This document shows positions 7,865 to 17,060 of a stretch of 64,000 bases of DNA, one piece after another. Source of the stretch: Bacillota bacterium (lineage in GTDB: Bacteria; Bacillota; Bacilli; Paenibacillales; Paenibacillaceae); contig JAEWJS010000190.1 of assembly GCA_023386495.1 (NCBI GenBank), forward strand, positions 1-64,000. Reading direction: 5' to 3'. The first letter of the stretch is position 1; every line of letters begins with the position of its first letter. The translations under genes and the position numbers were made by a program. Below the pieces are notes generated by a model. It saw nothing but the letters and a program-made list of their open reading frames with translations. It ran no database searches and was not told the origin of the DNA.

Positions 7865-9853
7865 CTAGAACTTGACGACGTTCCCAACGTCCGGCAGCCG
7901 GACGGAACGAATCCGCTTCCGCTCGCCGAACGCCTCGATTAACTCCGGCAGGTCGAAGTGCTGCAGCACGCCGTGCCAATGCAGACGGACGTCGTACGCA
8001 TAGAACCGGTTCTCGGCGATCGCGGCGAACGACTCCGGCATATTCTCGAGATAGATCTCGTCGACGCGGTCATCGAGCACGCCTGCGAGCAGCGCATAGA
8101 TCGCCGCAAAGCCTTTGCCCGCCACCGAGAGCTTCACGCCTGGATTGCGCAGCGCCATGTACGCCAACGCCCGCAGCGTATCGAATACCCGCATGCCCGC
8201 GAGCGGCCGGCCCAGCATCCGGGCATCGCAGCCGAGCTTATACTCCGTGCCGAACATGGCGTCGAACTCCCTGCCGTTCACCGCCCGGCTGCGGAATACG
8301 CCGGTCCCGCGGGGATCGAAGGCATAGACCCGGCTCTCCGCCGTCCATTGCTCGATCCACTCGTGATCCAAGTGGATGCCGTTCACCCCTGCATCCTGCA
8401 GCAGCACGGTCGTCCGCCCGTACGCTTCGCCTTCCCGCTCGATCAGCGTGCCGCCGACCGTCATGTCCGGTTCGCTGAAGAAGAAGGTCTGCTCCTCCAC
8501 ATAAGCCCGGTCCATATTGTTATTGGCCCGATCGACGCGATCCGTCCGCATGACGCGCGGATAGATCGGATTGGCGCAGGCCGGCATGCGGAGCCAGGCG
8601 CGAACGCGATCCCGCAGCGCCTCCGGCTGACCCGCCAGCTGACGCAGCCGGCTTCGAAGCGCGGGCAGCCGACGCGCATTGTCCTCCTGCACCGAGACGG
8701 CATCCGCGTATTCCGCCAGCACTTGGCCGCTGGCCGTGCATCGCAGGTCGTCCGGACGCTCCGGCACCAGCTCTTCTGCCAAGCGAACCGCGGCATCCGC
8801 GCCGAAGAACCGCTTCACGAACCAGGCCGCGACGATGCGCCGCAGCTCGTCGTTGAACGCATGCGTGCCCTTGGCTAGGCCCAGCTCAACGGCGTCCTCC
8901 GCGCCGTACAGCCCGTAGATCCGCTTGGCGCGCTCGAAGCTGTCGAGCGTCCCCTCCAGGCAGAAGAAGTCCGACTCCACCGCCCCGATCAGGACCGGCT
9001 TGGGCGCGAACATCGTCAGATAGTCGTCGTGGTCCATCCCGACCTGGATCGCGCCGTCCAGTATCTGCTCGCCGTCCTGAGGCTGGCCCGTCTTCATGTA
9101 CGATTCTCGGGACGTAATGTACGTGCAAGGCGCGGCGGCCGCAATGCGCGGCTCCGCGATCATCGCCATAATGGCCTGAATGCCGCCGCCTGAATTGCCC
9201 GTAATCCCGATGCGCGCGGCATCGATCTCCGGAAGCTCGCATAGGTAGTCCACCGCACGAATCAGATCCCACGTGAAATACCGGATGATATGGCTGCCGG
9301 CCAGCTCGCACTGCTGGCTCAGATACGTGTGCTCCGCGTGCCAGCGGACGAGCGTCCGCCCGATCGTCCGGTCGTAGCCCTGCATCCGTTCGCCCTGCGA
9401 TACCGGATCGACGGCCAGCACGGCCAGCCCGTTCCGAACAAGCTCGATGCATACCTTCTGATAGATCGGCGCCGCCTTGCCGGATTCAATGTGGCCGCAG
9501 GCAAAAATCACTGCCGGATGCGGCCCGTCGCCCTCCGAAGGAACGTACAGATTAGCCGTCACGTACACGCCCGGCAGGCTCTGGAACACCACCTTGCGGA
9601 TCCGGTAGCCCTCCCGTTCCAGTACGCCGGTCGTAACCGCGTTCAGCGGCGTCCGCACATCCGGCATGCCGCCGATCAACGCATCGAAATAATCGCGCAG
9701 ACGCGCGCGCCTCTCTTCGAACGCCTCCACGCTGCCGATCGCGTCCTTCTCCGCGTTCGCGCGCGCGATCTCCGCCTCGGCCATACGCAGCAGATAGGCA
9801 GGCAATTGCGCGCCCACGTCATAATAACCGTTCGCATTTCCGCCGTAACTCAA
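7865..9853 (-). CDS. Two-domain alpha/beta hydrolase (acetylxylan-esterase-like)
   Basis: A 662-residue protein that I start at TTG 9853, which follows GGGAGAGAGG; an ATG 63 bases upstream has no ribosome site. The first half is an alpha/beta hydrolase with G-N-S-G-G-G, nucleophile Ser221, and H-A-F-N near residue 360 as the probable catalytic histidine, resembling the acetylxylan esterase/dienelactone hydrolase group. After a helical linker (about 375-450) a second alpha/beta-hydrolase-like half follows, whose elbow reads A-G-K-G-F with Lys580 in place of the serine, so it is probably non-catalytic. No signal peptide is visible, so it likely deacylates imported oligosaccharides in the cytoplasm. 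It is transcribed with nagA and the transporter. Confidence 0.75.
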   Translation of the reverse strand: MSYGGNANGYYDVGAQLPAYLLRMAEAEIARANAEKDAIGSVEAFEERRARLRDYFDALIGGMPDVRTPLNAVTTGVLEREGYRIRKVVFQSLPGVYVTANLYVPSEGDGPHPAVIFACGHIESGKAAPIYQKVCIELVRNGLAVLAVDPVSQGERMQGYDRTIGRTLVRWHAEHTYLSQQCELAGSHIIRYFTWDLIRAVDYLCELPEIDAARIGITGNSGGGIQAIMAMIAEPRIAAAAPCTYITSRESYMKTGQPQDGEQILDGAIQVGMDHDDYLTMFAPKPVLIGAVESDFFCLEGTLDSFERAKRIYGLYGAEDAVELGLAKGTHAFNDELRRIVAAWFVKRFFGADAAVRLAEELVPERPDDLRCTASGQVLAEYADAVSVQEDNARRLPALRSRLRQLAGQPEALRDRVRAWLRMPACANPIYPRVMRTDRVDRANNNMDRAYVEEQTFFFSEPDMTVGGTLIEREGEAYGRTTVLLQDAGVNGIHLDHEWIEQWTAESRVYAFDPRGTGVFRSRAVNGREFDAMFGTEYKLGCDARMLGRPLAGMRVFDTLRALAYMALRNPGVKLSVAGKGFAAIYALLAGVLDDRVDEIYLENMPESFAAIAENRFYAYDVRLHWHGVLQHFDLPELIEAFGERKRIRSVRLPDVGNVVKF

Positions 9854-9946
9854 GCGCCTCTCTCCCTTCTGCGAATCGCAAGTTCGTCTCCCGAATGAAA
9901 CGGTCCCGCCGCGCATCGCTGCGACGGGGGGACCATGGAATCGCCT

Positions 9947-11191
9947 CTATTGCAATTGTCGAATGTACTCGCTCATCGTAATCGTCTTGCCCGTCACCCG
10001 CGACTCCTCCGCGGCGAACGCGATCAGATGGTTCTGGGCCGAGACGCGGCCCGGCGACTTGCCTTCGCTGTCCGCGCTCCCCAGCTGCTTCACGAAGTCC
10101 ATCATCATCTTCGTATCCGCGCCGCCGTGGCCGCCCTCGATCTGCTCGGGATGGACGATATGCCGCTCGCCGTTCCACCGCACGATCTCGATCTCGTTGC
10201 GCTTCTCGTAGCCGCGAATTTCGCCTTCGGTGCCCATGATCTTGAAGCTGCGCGTGTTCTCCATCGAGAAGGCGGTCATCGTGAAGTTGACCGTTACGTC
10301 ATTCTCGAACAGCAGGTTGACGACCTGATGGTCGACGACGTCGTTGTCGCACTGGAACACGCACCGGCCGTAAGGCCCTTCCGTCAGCGCTTTCCACCGC
10401 GCCTCGAGCGTCGGCGTCAGCGAGACGATATTCTGCGGCCACTCGTCCTTCTCGTTGTAATACCATTTGATCGCGGAGAACGGGCATTCATGCTCGACCT
10501 TGCAGCCGTCCGTGCACCGCATCGTCGACCCTTCCGGCGCGTTGTCCGACTTGAAGTAGGACAGACTGCCGAAGGAGGACACCTGCTTCACGTCGCTGCC
10601 GACGATATGCTGCAGAATATCCATGTCATGGCAGCACTTGGCGAGAATCATCGGGCTGGATTCGTCCGCCCTGCGCCAATTGCCGCGCACGAAGCTGTGC
10701 GCTTGATGCCAGTGGCCGACATTCTCCGTCCACTGGATCGTCATGATACGCCCGATGATGCCGCTGTCCGTCAGCTCCTTCAGCTTATTGAAGTAGTTGG
10801 AGTAGCGCATCGTATGGCACACGCTCAGCTTGCGGCCAAGCTGCTCGGCCTTCTCCGCGATGGCCATCGATTCCAGCGGGTCGACCGCCATCGGCTTCTC
10901 CAGCACGAGATCATAGCCTACATCGAGCGCCTTCATCGCCGGCGCGTAATGGTCGGCATCCTGCGTGCAGATGAACAGCGCCTGGCACAGCTTCGGCTGC
11001 TCGAGCAGCTCCTCCCAGCGCTCGAACGTGCGCTCAGTCGGAATGCCATGCTCGCGGGCGAACCGCTCACGCTTCTCTTGATCCGGCTCGGCAACCGCGA
11101 CGAACTTGATCTCGTCGGGGCGCTTGAGGCCGTAGGAAGCATAGGCGAACATGCCTCTGCCTCCGGCTCCCAGCAATGCTGCTTCGATCAT
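9947..11191 (-). CDS. Gfo/Idh/MocA-family oxidoreductase with cysteine cluster
   Basis: A 414-residue oxidoreductase with the Rossmann loop L-L-G-A-G-G-R-G near residue 6, E-K-P-M-A-V near 98 and C-C-H-D-M-D (about 186-191) in the catalytic region. It is longer than the usual 330-370 residues because of an insert holding a cluster of cysteines (C-T-D-G-C then H-E-C-P, and later R-C-V-F-Q-C). These are spaced as if to bind a structural metal. The start is ATG 11191, ten bases after AGGA; a GTG nine bases upstream abuts the ribosome site. It lies in the glycan operon between the secreted protein and the esterase, so it probably oxidises a sugar released from the imported substrate. Confidence 0.87.
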   Translation of the reverse strand: MIEAALLGAGGRGMFAYASYGLKRPDEIKFVAVAEPDQEKRERFAREHGIPTERTFERWEELLEQPKLCQALFICTQDADHYAPAMKALDVGYDLVLEKPMAVDPLESMAIAEKAEQLGRKLSVCHTMRYSNYFNKLKELTDSGIIGRIMTIQWTENVGHWHQAHSFVRGNWRRADESSPMILAKCCHDMDILQHIVGSDVKQVSSFGSLSYFKSDNAPEGSTMRCTDGCKVEHECPFSAIKWYYNEKDEWPQNIVSLTPTLEARWKALTEGPYGRCVFQCDNDVVDHQVVNLLFENDVTVNFTMTAFSMENTRSFKIMGTEGEIRGYEKRNEIEIVRWNGERHIVHPEQIEGGHGGADTKMMMDFVKQLGSADSEGKSPGRVSAQNHLIAFAAEESRVTGKTITMSEYIRQLQ

Positions 11192-11233
11192 GTCTTCCAC
11201 ATCCTGTCTGTCTTAATAAGAGTATGAGTGCTG

Positions 11234-13333
11234 CTAGGGCTGCAAGGCCGGACCGATTTTGCTCCGGCTGATGACCAGATTGTCGAAATAGCGTTCTTGG
11301 TCTTTCGGCGTGCCTGCGTTCCAGTAGTTCTCCAACGCGAACCAGTTGAAGCCGTAGCCCGCTTCCGGACCGATCGCGTAACTGCCGATCCAATTCACGT
11401 TGGTGCGGTTCATCTCCAATACGTCATCGATCCAGATCTGGAAGATGCCGTTCGATTGACCAGGGTCGTTCAGCTTCACTCTGGCTTCGACGCTGTACCA
11501 CTCGCCGACATGCTCGCTGTCGAACACCGGCGTCTTCGATACGGTACCGCCCATGTAACGATGGTTCGGGAAGTCGTTCCAGCCCGTAGACTTGAGCACG
11601 CCGGCCGCATCCGTGCCGGATACAGCCTCCGCGACCATGTAGTACTTGCCGTCGTTGTTCGGGCTGCCGCTCCATACGTGCGCGATTGCGGTCTGTGCCC
11701 AATTCGGCGACTGCATGGAGGTCAAGCGCGCCATTTTGTCCCCGCCGCCGCCTTCCCAGCCTTCCTCATGCTTCACGTAGAACCGGAAGTACACCTCGCG
11801 CAGGTCCTCGCCCGCGGCGGCTACGGGATCCATGTACGCATGCGGCGTCCGCCCGAATGCGAGCTTAATCGCGCCGGTATCGTACTGCTCGCCGTCCGCG
11901 GCGCGGAATTCGGCCTTCATCCCGGAGGAGCCGTTCAGGCCGACCGTGCCGGTCCGGTAGAATTGGTCAGGATTCATATGCTCGAAATAACTGTCCGATC
12001 GGTCGAGCTCGAAGTCGTCGCAGAACAGCCAGTCGGCATCGGGCGACGCGCATTCGTTCACGGCATAATTCGGATAGACGCCTTCAATGGTGTACGTCTT
12101 CTTATGGATGCCGTCCCTCGCCGTCACCTCGATCTCGATCGTGCGATGCGGACTCTTCATGTTGATGAAGATCGGCTTGTTCGCATTGTGCTTCTTCCCG
12201 TTCACGCGAATTGTCGCTTGCTCGTCCGCGGTCTCCGGGGCAAAATGGATCTTCTTCTCCCCGTGGTGAAGCAGCGCCTGGTAGCTCAGCTGCGTGCTGC
12301 GGAAAGCCGGCGATAACTTGGCATTGTCCACGCCGAGCGCCTTCAGCGATGCATTGTCCGGCGAGATGACGCCCGGCGGCGTGATCGCCTGACGCGCGAC
12401 CATCAAGTTGTCGTACGCGCGGTATTCGAGGTCGCCGCCCGGTACGCCCGGCTGATTGTTCGTATTGTACAGTTGGATCGAATTGATGCCGTAGGCCGCA
12501 TACGAGCCGACATAATCGACATTGTAGGCGCTCGATTCGAGCTGGCCGTCGACCCATAATTCATAGATGCCGTTCGATTGCCCCGCATCGTTCAGCTTGA
12601 CGCGCAGCTGAATCTCATGCCACGCGCCGGCTTCATCCTTATGCATGACAGGCGACGTGCCGGTCAATACGGACGAGACGGACATCCCCGTAGGCGTTCC
12701 ATTCCCGCTTCCCTCGAAGTCGGCTGTACGCAGCTCGCTGACGAGCACGCCGCTCTGATCCGGGTAGCTGACGTCCACTTCCATGAACGGCGCGCCGCCT
12801 GGGCCGATGCCGGACACATTGACGAGCGTCCCCGTGCTGGCCGTATGCTCCCCTTCGGCAACCGTATGATTCTTCACGTAGAAGCGGACGAACAGCTCCC
12901 GCTCGGCCGTCTCTGGATCGCCGGCCGGCTTATACGACGAATTGTCCGGCGTAGCCCCGACGGCCAGATTGATCCATGTCCCATGCGGCGGCGTGGATAC
13001 GCCGTCTGTCTTATCGCCGGCATAGAAGCCGTAGTAAGAACCCAGCCCCCATGAACCGCCGATTCCCTTGCCGAACTCGCGGCTCCATCTGCCCCAGCGG
13101 GAGTGGAAGTCATAATATTCCGACATCTTATCCTGCTCGTAATCATCGCAGTAGAGCAAGCCTTCCTGCATCGTATAATCGCATTCCTGAAGAACTAGCG
13201 GAGAGGCCGGATCCAGGCTTGCCCCTTCCGCGTTGGCCGATGTTGCCCCGCCGATCGTCACGGCTGCCGCGAGCAGACAGACGATGACGGCTATGCTTAT
13301 CCACACTCGATGTCGGTCTAGGATGTAGGTCAT
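11234..13333 (-). CDS. Secreted protein with duplicated lectin/lyase-like domain
   Basis: A 699-residue exported protein. It has an N-terminal signal peptide (hydrophobic stretch about 10-27, A-N-A cleavage near 35). Two related beta-sandwich halves (about 45-320 and 425-695) each open with C-D-D-[YF]-E and each hold V-K-L-N-D-x-G-Q-S-N-G-I followed by W-[VI]-D and a G-S-Y-A stretch. Between them, about 325-415, lies a cadherin-like beta-sandwich (D-N-A-K-L-S-P-A-F then T-I-E-V-T-A-R-D-G). The halves resemble the concanavalin/laminin-G fold of polysaccharide lyase-like proteins. It directly follows the two permeases, so it probably binds or cleaves the glycan at the cell surface. No catalytic residues could be assigned. 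Confidence 0.7.
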   Translation of the reverse strand: MTYILDRHRVWISIAVIVCLLAAAVTIGGATSANAEGASLDPASPLVLQECDYTMQEGLLYCDDYEQDKMSEYYDFHSRWGRWSREFGKGIGGSWGLGSYYGFYAGDKTDGVSTPPHGTWINLAVGATPDNSSYKPAGDPETAERELFVRFYVKNHTVAEGEHTASTGTLVNVSGIGPGGAPFMEVDVSYPDQSGVLVSELRTADFEGSGNGTPTGMSVSSVLTGTSPVMHKDEAGAWHEIQLRVKLNDAGQSNGIYELWVDGQLESSAYNVDYVGSYAAYGINSIQLYNTNNQPGVPGGDLEYRAYDNLMVARQAITPPGVISPDNASLKALGVDNAKLSPAFRSTQLSYQALLHHGEKKIHFAPETADEQATIRVNGKKHNANKPIFINMKSPHRTIEIEVTARDGIHKKTYTIEGVYPNYAVNECASPDADWLFCDDFELDRSDSYFEHMNPDQFYRTGTVGLNGSSGMKAEFRAADGEQYDTGAIKLAFGRTPHAYMDPVAAAGEDLREVYFRFYVKHEEGWEGGGGDKMARLTSMQSPNWAQTAIAHVWSGSPNNDGKYYMVAEAVSGTDAAGVLKSTGWNDFPNHRYMGGTVSKTPVFDSEHVGEWYSVEARVKLNDPGQSNGIFQIWIDDVLEMNRTNVNWIGSYAIGPEAGYGFNWFALENYWNAGTPKDQERYFDNLVISRSKIGPALQP

Positions 13334-13351
13334 GACGCATTCCCCCTCATC

Positions 13352-14221
13352 TTAACCTTTGATAGAACCGAGCAATACTCCCTTGACAAAATACTTCTGC
13401 AAGAACGGATACAGCATCAGAATCGGCAGCGTGCTGACGATAATCGTGGCGAACTTCAACGCGTCCGTCACGACGAGACCGCCGCCTGCCGCGGTCTGTG
13501 ACGATACTTCCTTATCGAGCTGCCCGCTAATAATCAGATCGCGCATGATCATCGTCAGCGGGAACGTATCCGGCGTGCGCAAGTAGATGATGGCATTATA
13601 GAAGTTATTCCAGATGCCGACGGCGACGAACAGCCCGATCGCCGCGTAGACCGGCTTCGACAACGGCACGACGATTCGGACGAACAACCCGATATCCGTC
13701 AAGCCGTCGATGCGGCCCGAGTCGTACAATTCCTCCGGCAACCCTTCGAAGAAGGTGCGGAAGACGAGCAGATTGAACGTGCTGACCGCGCCCGGCAGAA
13801 TCATGGCCCACATCGAGTCGAGCAGGCCTAGCTCCTTCACGACGAGGAAGCTGGGGATCATGCCGCCGCCGAACAGAATGGTGAACACGATCGCGAGCGA
13901 GAACGTTCTGCGGAAGACCATTTTCTTCTGCGACAAGGAGAACGCACCCATCGAAGTGATAATGAGCGAGATGACGGTGCCGACAATCGCGTACAGCACC
14001 GTATTCCGATACCCGATGCCGATGCGGTCGTCGGCGAATACACGCTCATACCATTCCGTCGTGAATCCTTTCGGCCAGAAGGCGACCTCGTCCCGCATGA
14101 TATAGAGGTCTGAACTGAAGGACACGCTGATCATGTACCAGAACGGGTACAGGGTGACCGCCATCAGTCCGAGCATGAACACGACATTGACGACATCGAA
14201 CGCGCCGATTTTCTTCTTCAT
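13352..14221 (-). CDS. Carbohydrate ABC transporter permease (LplC/YtcP type)
   Basis: A 289-residue inner-membrane permease of the CUT1 sugar importer family with about six transmembrane helices. The EAA-type coupling loop is E-E-L-Y-D-S-G-R-I-D-G-L-T near residue 180. The ATG at 14221 follows AGGGGGAAGAGG; an upstream extension overlaps the preceding permease gene and lacks a site. It pairs with the permease at 14232-15155 and the lipoprotein at 15237-16808. No ATPase gene lies in the locus, as is usual for this family, which borrows a shared MsmX-type ATPase. Confidence 0.93.
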   Translation of the reverse strand: MKKKIGAFDVVNVVFMLGLMAVTLYPFWYMISVSFSSDLYIMRDEVAFWPKGFTTEWYERVFADDRIGIGYRNTVLYAIVGTVISLIITSMGAFSLSQKKMVFRRTFSLAIVFTILFGGGMIPSFLVVKELGLLDSMWAMILPGAVSTFNLLVFRTFFEGLPEELYDSGRIDGLTDIGLFVRIVVPLSKPVYAAIGLFVAVGIWNNFYNAIIYLRTPDTFPLTMIMRDLIISGQLDKEVSSQTAAGGGLVVTDALKFATIIVSTLPILMLYPFLQKYFVKGVLLGSIKG

Positions 14222-14231
14222 CCTCTTCCCC

Positions 14232-15155
14232 CTACCACAGACTGGTATCTCTTGTCCTGCGTGCCGCATAGTTCGCGCCGATGATCAACAGGAATCCGAC
14301 GATGCCGTTGAACAGGCCGATCGCGGCCGCGTAGCTGAAATTCCCTTCCATTAAACCGACCCTGTACGTATAGGTCGATAGGATATCCGCTGTCTCATAC
14401 GTGAGCGGCTTGTAGAGCAGGAACACGCGCTCGAAGCCGGTGCCGAGCAGTCCCCCGATGTTGAGGATCAGGAGGACGATAATGACCGGTACGATACCGG
14501 GTATCGAGACGTGCAGCATCTTCTTCCACCGCCCCGCGCCGTCCAGCTCCGCCGCTTCGTAGAGATGTGGATCGACGGCCGTAAGCGCTGCCAAGTAGAT
14601 GATCGTTCCCCAGCCCACGCCCTGCCAGATGCCGGATGCGACGTAGATGGAGCGGAACATCTCCGGCTTGGAGAGGAAGTAGATCGGATCGACGCCGAAC
14701 AAGCCCAGGAACAAGTTCACGATGCCGCCGTCCGGCGACAAGAACATGACGACCATGCTGGCAATGACGACGTTGGAGATGAAATAAGGCAGATAGCTGA
14801 CCGTCTGCACCAGACGCTTGAACAACATGCTGCGAAGCTCGTTCAGGAGCAGCGCGAGCACGATCGGCGCCGGGAATCCCCACAGCAGCGAATACAGGCC
14901 GATGAGCACGGTATTGCGCAGCAGCTTCAGAAACTCGGGGTTCTCGAACAAGAAGATCTTAAAATATTTCAGTCCCACCCAATCGCTTGCCCACACGCCG
15001 GCGAATACGTTGTAATCCTTGAATGCAATGACAATGCCGAACATCGGTCCGTACTCGAAGAGCAGGTAGTAGAGCGCGGCGGGAGCGAACAGCAGCAGCA
15101 GGTACTTGCTGTCCCTCAGCTGCTTCAGTAGAGGTTGCCGGTAGGTGCGCTTCAT
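14232..15155 (-). CDS. Carbohydrate ABC transporter permease (LplB type)
   Basis: A 307-residue permease with about six membrane segments, a positive N-terminus (M-K-R-T-Y-R-Q) and an EAA loop E-A-A-E-L-D-G-A-G-R-W-K near residue 215. It begins at ATG 15155, with GGGAGGCGAG upstream, and ends 10 bp before the next permease. Together these form the channel of a complex-oligosaccharide importer. The LplB/LplC type is typical for rhamnogalacturonan, alginate and other uronic or aminated glycans in Paenibacillus relatives, but the actual ligand is not readable. Confidence 0.93.
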   Translation of the reverse strand: MKRTYRQPLLKQLRDSKYLLLLFAPAALYYLLFEYGPMFGIVIAFKDYNVFAGVWASDWVGLKYFKIFLFENPEFLKLLRNTVLIGLYSLLWGFPAPIVLALLLNELRSMLFKRLVQTVSYLPYFISNVVIASMVVMFLSPDGGIVNLFLGLFGVDPIYFLSKPEMFRSIYVASGIWQGVGWGTIIYLAALTAVDPHLYEAAELDGAGRWKKMLHVSIPGIVPVIIVLLILNIGGLLGTGFERVFLLYKPLTYETADILSTYTYRVGLMEGNFSYAAAIGLFNGIVGFLLIIGANYAARRTRDTSLW

Positions 15156-15236
15156 CGAGGACTCGCCTCCCTTGCTGCCGGAAGCATGCGCAGCATCCGA
15201 TCGGTACCGGATGCTGCGGCATGCGCCTGCCAATTG

Positions 15237-16808
15237 TTATTTCGAGCGCGCGTACGCCTTCTCGTAGACGGCCAGCACGTCTTCCACGCCCAGATCCTTC
15301 AGGCCTTTCACATAAGCATCCCATTCGCTCATCGGCTTCTGGCCGACGATGAACTTGCTGATATTCTCCGCGGTGTATTGGCCGATCGCATCCTTCTTGA
15401 TCGCGATCGATTGCCGCTCATCCTTCGTGAATACCACCGTTTTCGCCGCAGGACCGATATGCTTGCTTGCCTCCATGTAAGAAGCCTTCGTCTCGTCGTT
15501 GAACAGCGCGATGTTCGCCTCATTGTCGAACCATGCATTCACGCCCGCCGTGCGCAGACCGAAGTCGATGGAGCGCACTGCCGTATCCTTGACCACCGGC
15601 AGGTACTTGTTCTTGCCGTCCGCCTTCTCGAAGGTGACGCCTTCCTTGCCCCAGCTGACCATCTCGCGCGCTTGCTCCGTGAACAGCGAGTCGATGAACG
15701 CGAAGGCCGCATCCTTGTTCTTGGAAGTCGTCGTCACGGTCAAGCCTTGCTGGAAAATGAACTTGTTGCCGTGGACGCCTTTATGTCCGGCTCCACCCAG
15801 AGGGGCAAAATGCGCCATCTTGAAGTCAGGGTTCGCTTCTCTCGCCAGGTTGTTGTAGGAATCGATATTGTTGATGTAGCCGTACAGAATGAACGTCCGG
15901 TCGGTCGTGACCAGCTCGTTGCGCTTGTTGCTGTCCAGGTTGCCGAATTCCTGCGGAATCAGCTTATCCCGGTACGCATCGGCCAGGAATTGCACGCCCT
16001 GCTTGTAGTTGTCTTCAATCGCTCCGTAGCGCCATTCGCCCGCTTCTTCATTGTAGTAATAGTCGTTCGCCGTACCGAAGCTGAGCGCGATCTCGTTCAT
16101 CGATCCCCAGTCCGGGATATAGAGCGGGTAGCTGTCCGGGTACTGCTCCTTCAGCTGCTTGAGCACATCGTAGAATTCGTCATAGTTGGTCGGTGCCGCG
16201 ATATTGTGCTTCTTGAAAATATCTTCGCGGTGCAGCCACAGGCCGTCCCAATCGCCGTATGCGCCGGATGCCGGGTGCATATACAGCTTGCCGTCGTGGG
16301 ACAGAAGCGAGTTCGTCTCGTCCGGATGCTTGTCGATCCACGCCTTGAGATTCGGCATCTTATCCATATGGTCCAGCAGGTTGACCAGCGCGCCGTTCTC
16401 GCCGTTCTCATGGATGATGTCCGGTCCGGACATCCACATCATGTCCGGCAGATCGCCCGATGCGATGATCAGCGGGATTGCTTCCCACCAGTTGCCCTGA
16501 TAGCCGCTGACTTCGAGCTCGACGTTCGCGTACTCCTCGAGCATCTCGTAGACGAGCCAGTCCGGCTTGAGCGGCCACGCTGCGTGGCTCTGGACGATCA
16601 TCGAGAGCTTCGCCGGCGGACCCTTATCCGCCTTGGCATCGGCATCGCCCTTATTCGCCGCCGATGCATTGGATGTGCTGCTGTTCTTCCCATTATTGCT
16701 GCTATCGTTAGTATTACTGCCGTTGTTGTTCCCGGATGAACACGCGGATACGACCACGGTCACCATCAGGAGGAGCGTCAAGAACATTCCGAATCGCTTC
16801 TTCATCAT
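15237..16808 (-). CDS. Extracellular solute-binding lipoprotein
   Basis: A 523-residue binding protein of the large LplA/family-1 type. The signal peptide ends in a lipobox V-S-A-C with Cys23, followed by a long Asn/Ser/Gly linker (about 25-60) and a two-lobe binding domain containing L-P-D-M-M-W-M-S-G-P-D and H-R-E-D-I-F-K-K-H. The start is ATG 16808, preceded by AGGGGG. It is the promoter-proximal gene of the glycan operon, divergent from the sensor kinase at 17061. A -10-like TATGAT (16854-16849) has no good -35, as expected for a promoter that needs the AraC-type activator. Confidence 0.93.
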   Translation of the reverse strand: MMKKRFGMFLTLLLMVTVVVSACSSGNNNGSNTNDSSNNGKNSSTSNASAANKGDADAKADKGPPAKLSMIVQSHAAWPLKPDWLVYEMLEEYANVELEVSGYQGNWWEAIPLIIASGDLPDMMWMSGPDIIHENGENGALVNLLDHMDKMPNLKAWIDKHPDETNSLLSHDGKLYMHPASGAYGDWDGLWLHREDIFKKHNIAAPTNYDEFYDVLKQLKEQYPDSYPLYIPDWGSMNEIALSFGTANDYYYNEEAGEWRYGAIEDNYKQGVQFLADAYRDKLIPQEFGNLDSNKRNELVTTDRTFILYGYINNIDSYNNLAREANPDFKMAHFAPLGGAGHKGVHGNKFIFQQGLTVTTTSKNKDAAFAFIDSLFTEQAREMVSWGKEGVTFEKADGKNKYLPVVKDTAVRSIDFGLRTAGVNAWFDNEANIALFNDETKASYMEASKHIGPAAKTVVFTKDERQSIAIKKDAIGQYTAENISKFIVGQKPMSEWDAYVKGLKDLGVEDVLAVYEKAYARSK

Positions 16809-17060
16809 CGAACTAACCCCCTGCTTGCTTGTATTGTGCTGCATCTCTATCATAGAGGATCGGACTGCCTCGCTTAAATATACCGATTCCTACTTCCCCC
16901 CATCGCTGTCACCTAATTATAGCCGTCCCTTCATCCCGATGCCTCGCCGAGAAGGTATAGATCAGTGTGGAAAAGTAGAAGATGGTATGGCTGGCTGCGG
17001 CCGCGATATGGATTATAATGTAGAGATGAAGATAGGGTACAAAAACACGGGGGTGCAGGC
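16809..17060. promoter_or_regulatory. Divergent promoter region of glycan operon and two-component genes
   Basis: Towards the sensor kinase there is a perfect TATAAT at 17014-17019 with only a weak -35 (16991-16996). Towards the lipoprotein gene there is TATGAT (16854-16849) with a weak -35. Weak -35 boxes on both sides suit activation by the AraC-type response regulator. A word GTGTGGAAAAGTAGAA near 16964 resembles the repeat family at 26191-26381. Confidence 0.45.
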
